Origin: Nocardia jejuensis NBRC 103114
GTDB lineage: Bacteria > Actinomycetota > Actinomycetes > Mycobacteriales > Mycobacteriaceae
Assembly (NCBI RefSeq): GCF_001613145.1
Contig: NZ_BDBU01000035.1
Location: 62,001 to 126,000 of the forward strand
Reading direction: 5' to 3'
Length of the DNA: 64,000 nt
In this document: positions 41,401-49,858 of the stretch, piece after piece
How positions within the stretch are numbered: the stretch's first letter is position 1
Layout: every line of letters begins with the position of its first letter
Notes under the pieces: generated by a model
What the model was told of the DNA's origin: nothing
Databases searched by the model: none
What the model saw: only the letters and a program-made list of their open reading frames with translations
Made by a program: the position numbers and the translations under genes

Positions 41401-42291
41401 ATGGCCGACAGAACCGAACTCGCGGATTTCCTGCGCACCCGGCGCAATCGGCTCACGCCCCGGGACGTCGGCCTGCCGGACGGAATCAACAGGCGCGCAA
41501 CGGGTTTGCGCCGCCAGGAGGTCGCCCAGCTGGCCGGGATCTCCGTGGACTACTACATCCGCATGGAGCAGGCGCGCGGCGCGAAGCCCTCCCGGCAGGT
41601 GCTCCTGGCGCTGGCCCGAGCGCTGATGCTCACCACGGACGAACGCGACTACCTGTTCCGGCTGGGCGGCGAGAACCCGCCGAGTACCGCCGGGCCGGTT
41701 CGCGCTCTCCCGCAGTCGGTTCGAGTGATCCTGGACAGTCTGCGCACGCCCGCGTACGTGGTGGACGCGAGCTACGAGGTGCTGGCCTGGAACCGGGCGG
41801 CGGTCCCGTTCATCGGGGATCTCGACTCCATCCCCGGCGCGGAACGCAATATGGTCCGCTGGATGTTCGCGCTGGCGGCCGATCATCCGCAGTGGTCACA
41901 GCCCGCGACGGTGTGCTTCGCCGCCTCCACCGTGGCAGACCTGCGCGCCGCCTACGCCCGGTACCCCGGTAACCCGGATCTGACCGCCCTGATCACCGAA
42001 CTACTCGGCGTCTCCCCGCGTTTCGCCGCGATGTGGGCCGCACACGACGTCGAGGTGCGCCGTGCGCACTGGAAGCGGATCGAGCATCCCGATCTCGGCC
42101 TGCTCGAGTTCGAGTGCCAGGTCATGCACATCGCCGACACCGATCAGCGGATGATCGTCTACTGCGCGACCCCGGGATCACGCACCGAGGCCGTGTTCTA
42201 CGCGCTGGCCGACGCTCTCACCGGGCCGGACTCGAACTCAGGTACCGCTGGACTGTGGGCCCCACCTCCGCGACCAGTTGATCGAGCGTGA
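41401..42291 (+). CDS. XRE-type regulator with MmyB-like ligand domain
   Basis: This 296-aa protein has an N-terminal helix-turn-helix (GLRRQEVAQLAGISVDYYIRMEQARG, residues 35-60). The MmyB-like sensor domain follows (ILDSLRTPAYVVDASYEVLAWNRAA, WMFALAADHPQW), a PAS-like fold that binds fatty acids in some members. It is divergent from the SDR gene it probably controls. Its last 74 bp overlap the end of the convergent tetR gene. Confidence 0.87.
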   Translation: MADRTELADFLRTRRNRLTPRDVGLPDGINRRATGLRRQEVAQLAGISVDYYIRMEQARGAKPSRQVLLALARALMLTTDERDYLFRLGGENPPSTAGPVRALPQSVRVILDSLRTPAYVVDASYEVLAWNRAAVPFIGDLDSIPGAERNMVRWMFALAADHPQWSQPATVCFAASTVADLRAAYARYPGNPDLTALITELLGVSPRFAAMWAAHDVEVRRAHWKRIEHPDLGLLEFECQVMHIADTDQRMIVYCATPGSRTEAVFYALADALTGPDSNSGTAGLWAPPPRPVDRA

Positions 42292-42832
42292 GCGCGACCA
42301 CCGGAGGAATCCGAAGCACATAGCGGCACAACGCTATTCCGAGCATCTGGGTGACGATGAGACCCGCGCGGCGGGGAGCGTCGGCGGGGTCGCCGACGCT
42401 CAGCACGGCGGGCATCACCTGGTGCGCGAAGATCTCGCGGACGCGATCGGTGACGGCGTCGTCGGTGACCGAGGAGCGCAGCAGGATCAGCAGAATCTCA
42501 CTGCTCGGCGGCTCCTCCCACAGCTGCACGAAGCGATGCACCATACGCTCGCCGAGCGAATCGGGTTCGCCCGCAACGATATCCGCGAGTCCGAGCTGGA
42601 CGTCCACCGCGGCGGCGAACAATCCGTCCTTGCTGCCGTAGTAACGCATGACCATGGAGGGATCGATTCCGGCATCGGCGGCGATCGCGCGGATGGTCGC
42701 CTTGCGGAAACCGTCCTCGGCGAACCGGCGGCGGGCGGCATCGAGAATCGCGGCGCGGGTGGCGTCGGAGCGGCGCGCGGGCGCCTGTTCGAGGTCCGCG
42801 TCGCCGGCGGGGTTCGTCCCAGCTGAAGTCAT
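42218..42832 (-). CDS. TetR family repressor of the adjacent flavin monooxygenase
   Basis: This 204-aa regulator has an N-terminal helix-turn-helix (ATIRAIAADAGIDPSMVMRYYGSKDGLFAAAV, residues about 45-76) and a short C-terminal domain typical of TetR. It is divergent from the FAD monooxygenase gene. The 105-bp gap contains four related palindromes that cover the start codon and both sides of a consensus promoter, so autoregulation and repression of the monooxygenase are likely. Confidence 0.87.
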   Translation of the reverse strand: MTSAGTNPAGDADLEQAPARRSDATRAAILDAARRRFAEDGFRKATIRAIAADAGIDPSMVMRYYGSKDGLFAAAVDVQLGLADIVAGEPDSLGERMVHRFVQLWEEPPSSEILLILLRSSVTDDAVTDRVREIFAHQVMPAVLSVGDPADAPRRAGLIVTQMLGIALCRYVLRIPPVVALTLDQLVAEVGPTVQRYLSSSPAR

Positions 42833-42862
42833 GCCAACAACTGTAGGCCAACAAGTGTTGAC
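42833..42862. promoter_or_regulatory. TetR operator pair A (two overlapping palindromes)
   Basis: GCCAACA-AC-TGTAGGC (42833-42848) and GCCAACA-AG-TGTTGAC (42847-42862) each deviate at one base from the perfect palindrome GCCAACA-N2-TGTTGGC. They overlap by 2 bp. The second covers the -35 hexamer TTGACA (42858-42863) of the monooxygenase promoter. Confidence 0.8.
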
Positions 42863-42886
42863 ACGTCGTCACCGGGGTTCTACCTT
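42858..42886 (+). promoter_or_regulatory. Promoter of the FAD monooxygenase gene
   Basis: -35 TTGACA (42858-42863) is separated by exactly 17 bp from -10 TACCTT (42881-42886). It lies between the two operator pairs. Confidence 0.7.
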
Positions 42887-42889
42887 TGA

Positions 42890-42919
42890 GTCAACAGCCG
42901 TTGGCCAACACTTGTTGGC
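42890..42919. promoter_or_regulatory. TetR operator pair B (two overlapping palindromes)
   Basis: GTCAACA-GC-CGTTGGC (42890-42905) and the perfect GCCAACA-CT-TGTTGGC (42904-42919) overlap by 2 bp, with the same 14-bp pitch as pair A. They lie over the expected transcription start and leader. Confidence 0.8.
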
Positions 42920-42937
42920 AAAGCCTCAGGAGTCATC

Positions 42938-44110
42938 ATGAGCACCGTTCCCGCCACCGCGTCGGTCGTCATCGTCGGCGCGGGCCCCGCCGGCCTCACC
43001 GCGGGAATCGCCCTCACCGACGCCGGGGCGGACGTGGTCCTGCTCGATCGCCTGGCCGAGGGCGCGAACACCTCCCGCGCCGCCGTCGTGCACGCCCGGA
43101 CCCTCGAGGTGCTCGAGGAACTGGGCGTCTCGGCCGAGATGCGTGAGCACGGCATCGTGGTTCCCCACTTCGTGCTCTGGGACGGCGACAAGGCCATCGC
43201 CCGCGCCTCGTTCGAGCACCTCCCCACCGCGTACCCGTACACGCTGATGATCGGCCAGGAAACCACCGAGGCGATCCTGCTGGCCCGGCTCGAGAAGGCC
43301 GGCGGCCGGGTGCTGCGCCCCTACGAGGTCACCGAGATCACCGGGAACGACACCGGCGTCACCGTCGGATACACCGATGCCGAGGGCAACCCCGGCTCGA
43401 TCCGCGCCGACTACGTGATCGGCGCGGACGGCATGCACAGCAGGGTCCGCGAATCCGCGGGAATCGGTTTCACCGGTGCGGCCTACCCCGAATCCTTCGT
43501 TCTGGCCGATGTGCACATGGCGTGGCCGGACCCGCGCACCCAGGTCTCGCTGCACCTGTCCCCCGAGGGCGTCACCGTGGTGGCCCCGCTCCCCGACGAG
43601 CAGGGCACCCGCTACCGAGTGGTCGCCACCGTCGACGAGGCGCCCGCCGAACCGACGCTCGCCGACATCCAGGGCATCCTGGACGCGCGCCGCCCGAACG
43701 CGGGCGTCGAAGTCCGGGAAGTGCTGTGGAGCAGCCGTTTCCGCGTGCACCACCGCCTCGCCGACCACTACCGCGCCGGTCGCGTCTTCCTGGCGGGCGA
43801 CGCCGCCCACGTGCACAGCCCCGCCGGCGGTCAGGGCATGAACACCGGCATCCAGGACGCGGCCCTGCTGGGTTCGCTGCTGGGCCGGGTCCTCGCCGGT
43901 TCGCCCGCCTCGCTCCTGGACTCCTACGAATCCACCCGCAGGCCCATCGCGCTGGGCGTGGTCACCTTCACCGACCGCATCACCCGCATGGCGACCCTGC
44001 GCTCGCGCCCGGCCCGGGCCGCCCGAAACCTGTTCCTGGGCACCGTCACCCGCATCCCCGCCGTGCGCCAGGCCCTGGCTTACCGCCTCTCGGAGCTGGC
44101 GGCGCGCTGA
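42938..44110 (+). CDS. FAD-dependent monooxygenase
   Basis: This 390-aa class A flavoprotein has GAGPAGLTAGIAL near residue 14, YVIGADGMHSRVRESAG near 160, and GDAAHVHSPAGGQGMNTGIQDA near 287. It is shorter than the enzyme at 28032 and lacks the C-terminal thioredoxin-like domain. It should hydroxylate or epoxidise an aromatic or polyketide-like compound. ATG 42938 has CAGGAG. Control by the divergent TetR suggests a xenobiotic or antibiotic response. Confidence 0.87.
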   Translation: MSTVPATASVVIVGAGPAGLTAGIALTDAGADVVLLDRLAEGANTSRAAVVHARTLEVLEELGVSAEMREHGIVVPHFVLWDGDKAIARASFEHLPTAYPYTLMIGQETTEAILLARLEKAGGRVLRPYEVTEITGNDTGVTVGYTDAEGNPGSIRADYVIGADGMHSRVRESAGIGFTGAAYPESFVLADVHMAWPDPRTQVSLHLSPEGVTVVAPLPDEQGTRYRVVATVDEAPAEPTLADIQGILDARRPNAGVEVREVLWSSRFRVHHRLADHYRAGRVFLAGDAAHVHSPAGGQGMNTGIQDAALLGSLLGRVLAGSPASLLDSYESTRRPIALGVVTFTDRITRMATLRSRPARAARNLFLGTVTRIPAVRQALAYRLSELAAR

Positions 44111-44128
44111 AACACCCGGCACTCGCTC

Positions 44129-44680
44129 TCAGCGCGTACTCGGCACCAAGGAATCGCGTGCGTCCATCAGCGCGAAGCCCAGCAGGTTCTCGCCCCGCCA
44201 CTGTGCGGGATCGGCGGCAGCGGGGTCGTCCGCACCCAGTCCGATCCCCCAGATCTGGTCGCGGGGAGCGGCTTCCACCAGCACCTTGCCCTCGGTCGCC
44301 AGCAGGAAGTCCCGAAGCTGTTCGTGCTGACCGAATTTGGCGATACTGCCGCGCAGGACGATGTCGTAGCGGTGCGCCTCCCACGCTTCGCTGTCGAACC
44401 CCCGCACCGCGCGGCCCAGACGTTTGGCGTCCGCCGGAGTCGCGCTGGCCAGCACCCGTGCGCGCATCTCCTCGTCCCCGAAAAGCCTGGCCTTCTCCCC
44501 CATCATGAAATGCTCTGCGCTGCCGTAACTCTGTCCGTCGACCGTGAATTCCACCGGCCACCACTGACTGAGCACCCACTTCCCGACAGTGTGTCCCGGG
44601 GCCGCCGTGTGCCCCCAGAAGAAGAGGAATTCCGGTGTATCCCCCGCCGCGATGTCCGCTGTCAACTGCGCTCTGTCCAC
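44129..44680 (-). CDS. NADAR family protein (YbiA-like)
   Basis: This 183-aa protein has FFWGHTAAPGHTVGKWVLSQWW, the SAEHFMMGEKARLFGDEE core, and WGIGLGADDP and NLLGFALM near the end, all marks of the NADAR/YbiA family. Members act on N-glycosidic bonds of riboflavin intermediates or remove ADP-ribose from nucleic acids. GTG 44680 was chosen, with AGGGTCGGCGAG before it. A longer start at 44755 would overlap the neighbour. Confidence 0.85.
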   Translation of the reverse strand: MDRAQLTADIAAGDTPEFLFFWGHTAAPGHTVGKWVLSQWWPVEFTVDGQSYGSAEHFMMGEKARLFGDEEMRARVLASATPADAKRLGRAVRGFDSEAWEAHRYDIVLRGSIAKFGQHEQLRDFLLATEGKVLVEAAPRDQIWGIGLGADDPAAADPAQWRGENLLGFALMDARDSLVPSTR

Positions 44681-44738
44681 CTCGCCGACCCTAGTCGACC
44701 GAGATGACGCCGTCGTTTCGTCGATCAGCCGCACCCAC

Positions 44739-45389
44739 CTACGTGTGCACGGCAAGCCGCGCCTCGGCGCGAGTCAGCGCCTCCCACGCCGGATGGCCCG
44801 GCTGCACGTGGAACGGCGTCAGCTCACCACGCTCGTCCACCGTGTACGGCACCGGTGACAACGATTGCGCCGCCTCGTCGTACTGGCGATCGGCCAGTTC
44901 CAGCACCTGGATCAGGGTCTCGTCGGTGACGCCCAGGACGATGAACATCCCGAGCTGCCCGGGTAGGAAAACCAAAGGGCGCGTTCCGGTTCGAGCGGAC
45001 ACCCCCGCCAGCCACCCGCCGATCAAGGGCAGCGATCCCACATAGCTCTCACCGTTGGCATCGGAGAACTCCATCACCCCGGTGCCGTTCGGCGGTTCGA
45101 ACGCGGTGAGAGTGCTCATGGCCAACTCGGCCATGTTCATTCGCGCGGTCTCGTAGACCGTGTCCGCGTCCACGCCCCAGTCCTGGATTCCCCGCTCGGT
45201 GACGAACCGCACCGCTCCGGCCCGGTCGATCACCACCCGCTCCACCAGATACGGCAGCGCCGCCCGCGACACCGGGGCATCGTCGGGCGCGCCCTCCGTA
45301 CGCTGATCCGCCTCGCGGCGCAGTACCGGTCGCAACAGCGGCGCGATCTGCTCCCAGTCCGACACCGAATCCCCTCCCGAGATGCTCAT
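44739..45389 (-). CDS. Conserved hypothetical protein, possibly DUF1444-like
   Basis: This 216-aa soluble protein contains LPYLVERVVIDRAGAVRFVTER, YETARMNMAELAMSTL and FIVLGVTDETLIQVLELADRQYDEA. The order (presented ligand strand, ETARxN helix, VLELA helix) recalls the YtpQ/DUF1444 group, but I am not sure. Starts at 45389 (ATG) and 45365 (GTG) are possible. No membrane or signal segment. Confidence 0.6.
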   Translation of the reverse strand: MSISGGDSVSDWEQIAPLLRPVLRREADQRTEGAPDDAPVSRAALPYLVERVVIDRAGAVRFVTERGIQDWGVDADTVYETARMNMAELAMSTLTAFEPPNGTGVMEFSDANGESYVGSLPLIGGWLAGVSARTGTRPLVFLPGQLGMFIVLGVTDETLIQVLELADRQYDEAAQSLSPVPYTVDERGELTPFHVQPGHPAWEALTRAEARLAVHT

Positions 45390-45526
45390 ATCGCGGACTA
45401 TACGCACGTCTGCCGACACTCCCCGGCTACCTCGAATTCATCGACACGCCAGGTCATAGCCGAAAATTCGCTGGCCCGTCCGGCACAGTTCAACCGGGGT
45501 TGGGGCGGCTGATGAAAGGTCGGCGC

Positions 45527-47125
45527 ATGGCCTCGCATGTCGAATCCTCCGCACCACAGCCCGGTTTCCCCCGTAGCGCCTTCTCCCGGCGCACCCTGCT
45601 GCGCGCCTCCGCCGCCGGAGTGGCGGTCGCACCCGGCCTGGTCGCCTGCTCCACCGACAGCGGTCCCGCGATCGTCCGCGAACGCCCGAAGCTGACGCAC
45701 GGCATCGCCGTCGGCGACCCGCGCGGCGACGGCGCGCTCATCTGGGCCCGTTCGGACAGCCCCGCCACGCTCGTCGTCGAGACCGCCGCCACCGAATCGT
45801 TCAAGGACGCCAAGCGTTTCCGAGGCCCGCTGCTCACGCCCGACACCGACGGCACCGGCCGGGTCCGGGTCAACGGCCTGCCCGCGAACAGCCAGGTGCA
45901 CTACCGCGTCACGCTGGAGGGCGAGGGCGGCGCGATCTCCGAACCACTCACCGGCGTCTTCCGCACCGTGCCCGATACCGCCTCGGACATCAAGCTGCTG
46001 TGGTCCGGCGACGTGGTCGGCCAGGGCTACGGCATCAACCCGGATCTCGGCGGCATGAAGATCTTCTCCGCCATGGCGGCCCGCGACCCGCACCTGTTCA
46101 TCCACTCGGGCGACTCCATCTACGCCGACGGCCCGCTGAAGGAATCGCTCACCCTGCCGGACGGCCGCATCTGGCGCAATACCGTGTCCGAGGCCAAAAG
46201 CGCTGTGGCGCAGACGCTCGATCAGTTCCGCGGCAACTACGCCTACAACCTGACCGACCAGAACTATCTGCGCTTCAACGCCTCGGTGGCGCAGATCGCG
46301 CAGTGGGACGACCACGAGACGGTCAACAACTGGTACCCCGGCGGTCTGGTCGCCGCGACCAAGGGCTACTCCGAGCGCAGCATGGACACCCTGGCCGTGC
46401 GCTCCTGGCAGGCCTTCCACGAGTGGATGCCGGTGGAGCCCACCGAAGCCGTCGACGGCCGCCTGTACCGCAAGGTCTCCTACGGCCCGCTGCTGGACGT
46501 CTTCGTGCTCGACATGCGCACCTACAAGGACGCCAACGACGAGAACGTCTCGCCGAACGGCCGCATCTTCGGCCCGGCCCAAACCCGGTGGCTGATCGAC
46601 GGATTGAGGGACTCCACCGCGACCTGGAAGATCGTCGCCAACGATCTGCCGCTCGGCCTGGTGGTCAAGGACGGCGAGCAACCCGACCGCTCGGCCTTCG
46701 AGGGCCCGGCCAACGGCGACAACGGCGCACCGTCGGGCCGCGAGAGCGAAGTGGCCGCGGTGCTCGGTTCGATCAAGGCGAACAAGGTCACGGGCGTCGT
46801 CTGGCTGACCGCGGACGTGCACTACACAGCCGCGCATCATTACTCCCCCAACCGTGCCGCCTTCCAGGATTTCGACGAATTCTGGGAATTCGTGTCAGGC
46901 CCCCTCAACGCCGGTGCGTTCGGCCCCAACCCCCTGGACGGAACGTTCGGCCCGGAAGCGGTTTTCGTGCACGCGCCGCCCACGCAGAACGCATCGCCGC
47001 TGGATGGCGCCTACCAGCATTTCGGGGAGGTGCTCATCGACGGGAAGTCCCGGGAACTCACGGTGAACCTGTGTGACGCGAGTGGAAAGACGCTGTTCAC
47101 GCAGCGTCTCACCCCCGCTCACTGA
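45527..47125 (+). CDS. phoD: PhoD-type alkaline phosphatase, Tat-exported
   Basis: This 532-aa enzyme has a twin-arginine signal (FSRRTLLRASAAGVAVAPGLVAC). The PhoD N-terminal domain follows (HGIAVGDPRGDGALIWAR), then the metallophosphatase core: GDSIYADGP near residue 198, QWDDHETVNNW near 258, LTADVHYTAAHHY near 430. It should release phosphate from phosphodiesters outside the membrane with Fe/Ca cofactors. AAAGG precedes ATG 45527; ATG 45512 is an alternative. Confidence 0.9.
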   Translation: MASHVESSAPQPGFPRSAFSRRTLLRASAAGVAVAPGLVACSTDSGPAIVRERPKLTHGIAVGDPRGDGALIWARSDSPATLVVETAATESFKDAKRFRGPLLTPDTDGTGRVRVNGLPANSQVHYRVTLEGEGGAISEPLTGVFRTVPDTASDIKLLWSGDVVGQGYGINPDLGGMKIFSAMAARDPHLFIHSGDSIYADGPLKESLTLPDGRIWRNTVSEAKSAVAQTLDQFRGNYAYNLTDQNYLRFNASVAQIAQWDDHETVNNWYPGGLVAATKGYSERSMDTLAVRSWQAFHEWMPVEPTEAVDGRLYRKVSYGPLLDVFVLDMRTYKDANDENVSPNGRIFGPAQTRWLIDGLRDSTATWKIVANDLPLGLVVKDGEQPDRSAFEGPANGDNGAPSGRESEVAAVLGSIKANKVTGVVWLTADVHYTAAHHYSPNRAAFQDFDEFWEFVSGPLNAGAFGPNPLDGTFGPEAVFVHAPPTQNASPLDGAYQHFGEVLIDGKSRELTVNLCDASGKTLFTQRLTPAH

Positions 47126-47179
47126 GACGCTTGTCCAACTACGAGCACAATACGCTCGGTTGTGGTTAGCTGTGGCGTC

Positions 47180-48439
47180 ATGAGCACGCCCGTCTCCACC
47201 CCTCATGACGAATTCCTGCCGCGCGATACCGCGGATGTGGTTCGCACCGTGCGGGATTCACGCAAACTCACGAAGCAGCTGATCATCCGGGGTGGGGAAC
47301 GGCCGGACGACGAGCTCGCGCTGCCCGATCAGGGCACCGCGCTGTCCATGCGCAAGATGAACCGCGTGCAGGTTGTCGACGCGGATGCTCGCACGGTGCG
47401 CGTGCAGGCGGGGGCGCGCCTATCCGACATCGACCGCACGCTCGGCGCGCACGGCCTCGGGCTGCCGATCGTCGGCGACCACCGCGACATCACGGCGGGC
47501 GGCTTCGCGGCGGTGGGTGGACTGTCCGCGGCCTCGCACCGCTTCGGCATGTTCGCCGACAATGTGGTGGAGCTCGAATACGTCGATCAGGACGGGCGTT
47601 TCGGCACCTGCGGTCGTGATCATCACACCGCGCGGTTCCGCAAGATCCTGGGCGGCGGCGGGCGCACCGGCATCATCACCGCGCTCACGCTGGAGGTGAC
47701 CGATGTGGACAAGGACCGCACCTGGCTCACCACCGACGCGCACCGCTTCCTGGACTTCGACACCTGGGTGGAGCACTCGCACAAGGCGATCCAGTCTCCC
47801 GGCGACGCCATGCTCCAGGTCGGCCGGTGGGTCGACACCGCACCGCTGAAGGTGGCGCGCCCGGTCGGCACTGGCCACGTGCAGCTGGGCACCGTGCGCT
47901 TCGGCCAGTGGTCGAGCCTGCACCCCACCGCGCCCAATCTCTCGCTGCGCGCCCGTCGCGAGGTCGGCGCACGCGCTCGAAAGTCCCTGGGCGCCATCGC
48001 CGCCTCGGCGGGCGGCCGCGCCGGTATGCCGGTCCGCAATGCCGCCGCGGGCGCGCTCATGTTCGCTCCGAAGGTGCTGACGCTGCGGGACGCGGAGTAC
48101 CTGGCCGATACCGTGATCAGCTCCTCCGAGCGCGGACCCGCCTACCGCATATCGCTTTTCGCACCGCTGGCCAACTACGCGCGGGTCTTCCACGGCCTGC
48201 ACGATCTGTTCTCCGGGCACCGCGAACGCACCGGCTGCTTCACCGTCATCTCGGCCATGACCTATGGCGTGCGGTCCCGCTACCTGCGTGAACTCGACAG
48301 CACGGACCACGGTTTCATCACCTTCACCTGCCGTCTGCGGCCGGCCGCGCTGCCCTCGGAACTGTTGCGGGACATCGTGTCCTCGATCGACGAGATCTGC
48401 GTCGCGGAACACGCGCGGCGTTATGACCCCACCGATTAG
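47180..48439 (+). CDS. FAD-binding (PCMH/VAO-type) oxidoreductase
   Basis: This 419-aa protein has an N-terminal FAD-binding PCMH domain: IIRGGERPDDE, VQAGARLSDIDRTLGAHGLGLP, HRDITAGGFAAVGGLSAASHRFGMFADNVVELEYV and LGGGGRTGIITALTLEV. The C-terminal substrate domain is not recognisable. No BBE motif is seen. The lead GG(F)AAVGG with HRFG suggests FAD bound non-covalently or by His. Substrate unknown. ATG 47180 (MSTPVSTPHDE). Confidence 0.8.
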   Translation: MSTPVSTPHDEFLPRDTADVVRTVRDSRKLTKQLIIRGGERPDDELALPDQGTALSMRKMNRVQVVDADARTVRVQAGARLSDIDRTLGAHGLGLPIVGDHRDITAGGFAAVGGLSAASHRFGMFADNVVELEYVDQDGRFGTCGRDHHTARFRKILGGGGRTGIITALTLEVTDVDKDRTWLTTDAHRFLDFDTWVEHSHKAIQSPGDAMLQVGRWVDTAPLKVARPVGTGHVQLGTVRFGQWSSLHPTAPNLSLRARREVGARARKSLGAIAASAGGRAGMPVRNAAAGALMFAPKVLTLRDAEYLADTVISSSERGPAYRISLFAPLANYARVFHGLHDLFSGHRERTGCFTVISAMTYGVRSRYLRELDSTDHGFITFTCRLRPAALPSELLRDIVSSIDEICVAEHARRYDPTD

Positions 48440-48554
48440 AATGTGTTCCGCCGCACCTCCAGCAACCGGTTAGCAGCCGGCGCGGGTGCGGCGGTATCGG
48501 CACTGTCGGCGGGGTGCCGGTGCATGGTTCAGCCCGTTCTCACCGAAGGTTGCC

Positions 48555-49364
48555 ATGATCGAATTCCGTGCTGCCCGCCGTCCCCGCACCGCCGCCGACG
48601 CCCTCACCGGCAAACGGGTCGTCGTCACCGACGCCTGTTCCGAGATAGGCCGCGCCACCGCCCGATTACTCGCCTTCCACGGCGCGGAAGTGATCATGGT
48701 GGCGCGCAGTGGAAGTCAACTCGTCGACGAGTGCGCCGCCATTGTCGAATCCGGCGCTCGCGCCCACTGGTACCGCTGCGACGTCTCCGCCCTGGGCGAT
48801 GTCGATCAGCTGGTCGAATGGCTGCTCACCGAATTCGACAGCATCGACGTCCTGGTCAACAATGCCGGACGCCCCACCCGCCGGCCCATCCTGCAGACCC
48901 TGGACCGCTTCAGCGACTACCAGCGCACGATGGCGGCCAATTTCTTCGGGCCACTGCGCCTGACCCTGGGCCTACTACCCGCGATGCTCGCGGGCGGATC
49001 CGGACACGTGGTCAACGTCGGGCCGTGGAATCTCACCACCGCCGCGGCCCCCGATTTCGCGTCCTATGCCAGCTCGCAGGCGGCGTGGACCACCTTCGGC
49101 CAGTGCGCCGACGCGGAACTCTCACCCCGTGGCATCCATGTGACGACCGTGCACTATCCGGCCGTGCGCATGAATCCCGCTGCCCCCGTGCATGCCTCGG
49201 CCTCGAGGTTCACCGAGCAGCCGATGCTCACCGCGGAGGAGGCGGCCGGGTGGATCGAGACGGCGATCCGCACCAGACCCAGCCGGTCCCAGCGATTCCC
49301 GCGCGCACTGCTCGGCCTCGGCTCGCCGCGCACGACCAGGCTCAAACACGCCCTGGGCATCTGA
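48555..49364 (+). CDS. Degenerate SDR protein lacking catalytic residues
   Basis: This 269-aa SDR-fold protein keeps NNAG and the Tyr of YASSQ but departs at three key places. The cofactor loop reads TDACSEIG at residues 25-32 instead of TGxxxGxG. The catalytic Ser is replaced (NVGPW for NVSS), and the catalytic Lys is Gln (YASSQ). It may be a non-catalytic SDR. ATG 48555 has GAAGG upstream. No partner is evident; it lies next to a FAD oxidoreductase. Confidence 0.8.
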   Translation: MIEFRAARRPRTAADALTGKRVVVTDACSEIGRATARLLAFHGAEVIMVARSGSQLVDECAAIVESGARAHWYRCDVSALGDVDQLVEWLLTEFDSIDVLVNNAGRPTRRPILQTLDRFSDYQRTMAANFFGPLRLTLGLLPAMLAGGSGHVVNVGPWNLTTAAAPDFASYASSQAAWTTFGQCADAELSPRGIHVTTVHYPAVRMNPAAPVHASASRFTEQPMLTAEEAAGWIETAIRTRPSRSQRFPRALLGLGSPRTTRLKHALGI

Positions 49365-49381
49365 ATCCCTGAAAAACAAAG

Positions 49382-49405
49382 CGCCCCCTGGAGATCCAGG
49401 GGGCG
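49382..49405 (-). terminator. Terminator after ctaF
   Basis: CGCCCCCTGGA and TCCAGGGGGCG form an 11-bp inverted repeat. On the minus strand it is followed by CTTTGTTTTT, the T-tract expected for termination of the ctaC-ctaF transcript. Confidence 0.85.
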
Positions 49406-49428
49406 TCTGTCGGTTTGCTCAGTTCAGC

Positions 49429-49845
49429 TCAGTGCTTTTCCGGGCCGAGGTGGTACTCGAACACCAGACCGCCTGCGGCGATCAGGATGCACACCACGCC
49501 GATCGCGATCAGCCAGTACTGGAAGAACGCGAAGCCGAGGGCGGCGATGGAGCCCGCGCCGGCCAGCAGGATGGGCCAGAACGAACCGGGCGAGAAGAAG
49601 CCCAGGTCGCCCGCGCCGTCCACGATCTCGGCCTCTTCGTAGTCTTCCGGACGCAGGTCCAGTCGACGGGCGACAAAGCGGAAGTAGGTGGCCACGATCA
49701 GCGCCAGGCCCGCCGACAGCACGATGGCGGTGGTTCCCGCCCACTCGACGCCGGTGCGCGACTTGGCAGTGAAGTAGCCGTAGATCACCGCAACGATCAC
49801 GAAGAAGACCGTGATCAGTTCGAAGATGCGAGCTTCGACCTTCAT
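49429..49845 (-). CDS. ctaF: Cytochrome c oxidase subunit IV
   Basis: This 138-aa membrane protein of the actinobacterial aa3 oxidase starts MKVEARIFELITVFFVIVAVIYGYF and has four hydrophobic segments. The conserved RRLDLRPEDYEEAEIVDGAG loop lies between them. It corresponds to Rv2199c. It lies 13 bp after ctaC and is cotranscribed with it. mmpS3, which follows in M. tuberculosis, is not present. Confidence 0.94.
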   Translation of the reverse strand: MKVEARIFELITVFFVIVAVIYGYFTAKSRTGVEWAGTTAIVLSAGLALIVATYFRFVARRLDLRPEDYEEAEIVDGAGDLGFFSPGSFWPILLAGAGSIAALGFAFFQYWLIAIGVVCILIAAGGLVFEYHLGPEKH

Positions 49846-49858
49846 GTCAGTTCAATCC

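Noticed and set aside
20156..49364. Genomic island or prophage
   Set aside because: No integrase, transposase, tRNA boundary, direct-repeat ends or phage genes are visible, and codon use looks like the surroundings. The stretch is accessory but not demonstrably mobile.
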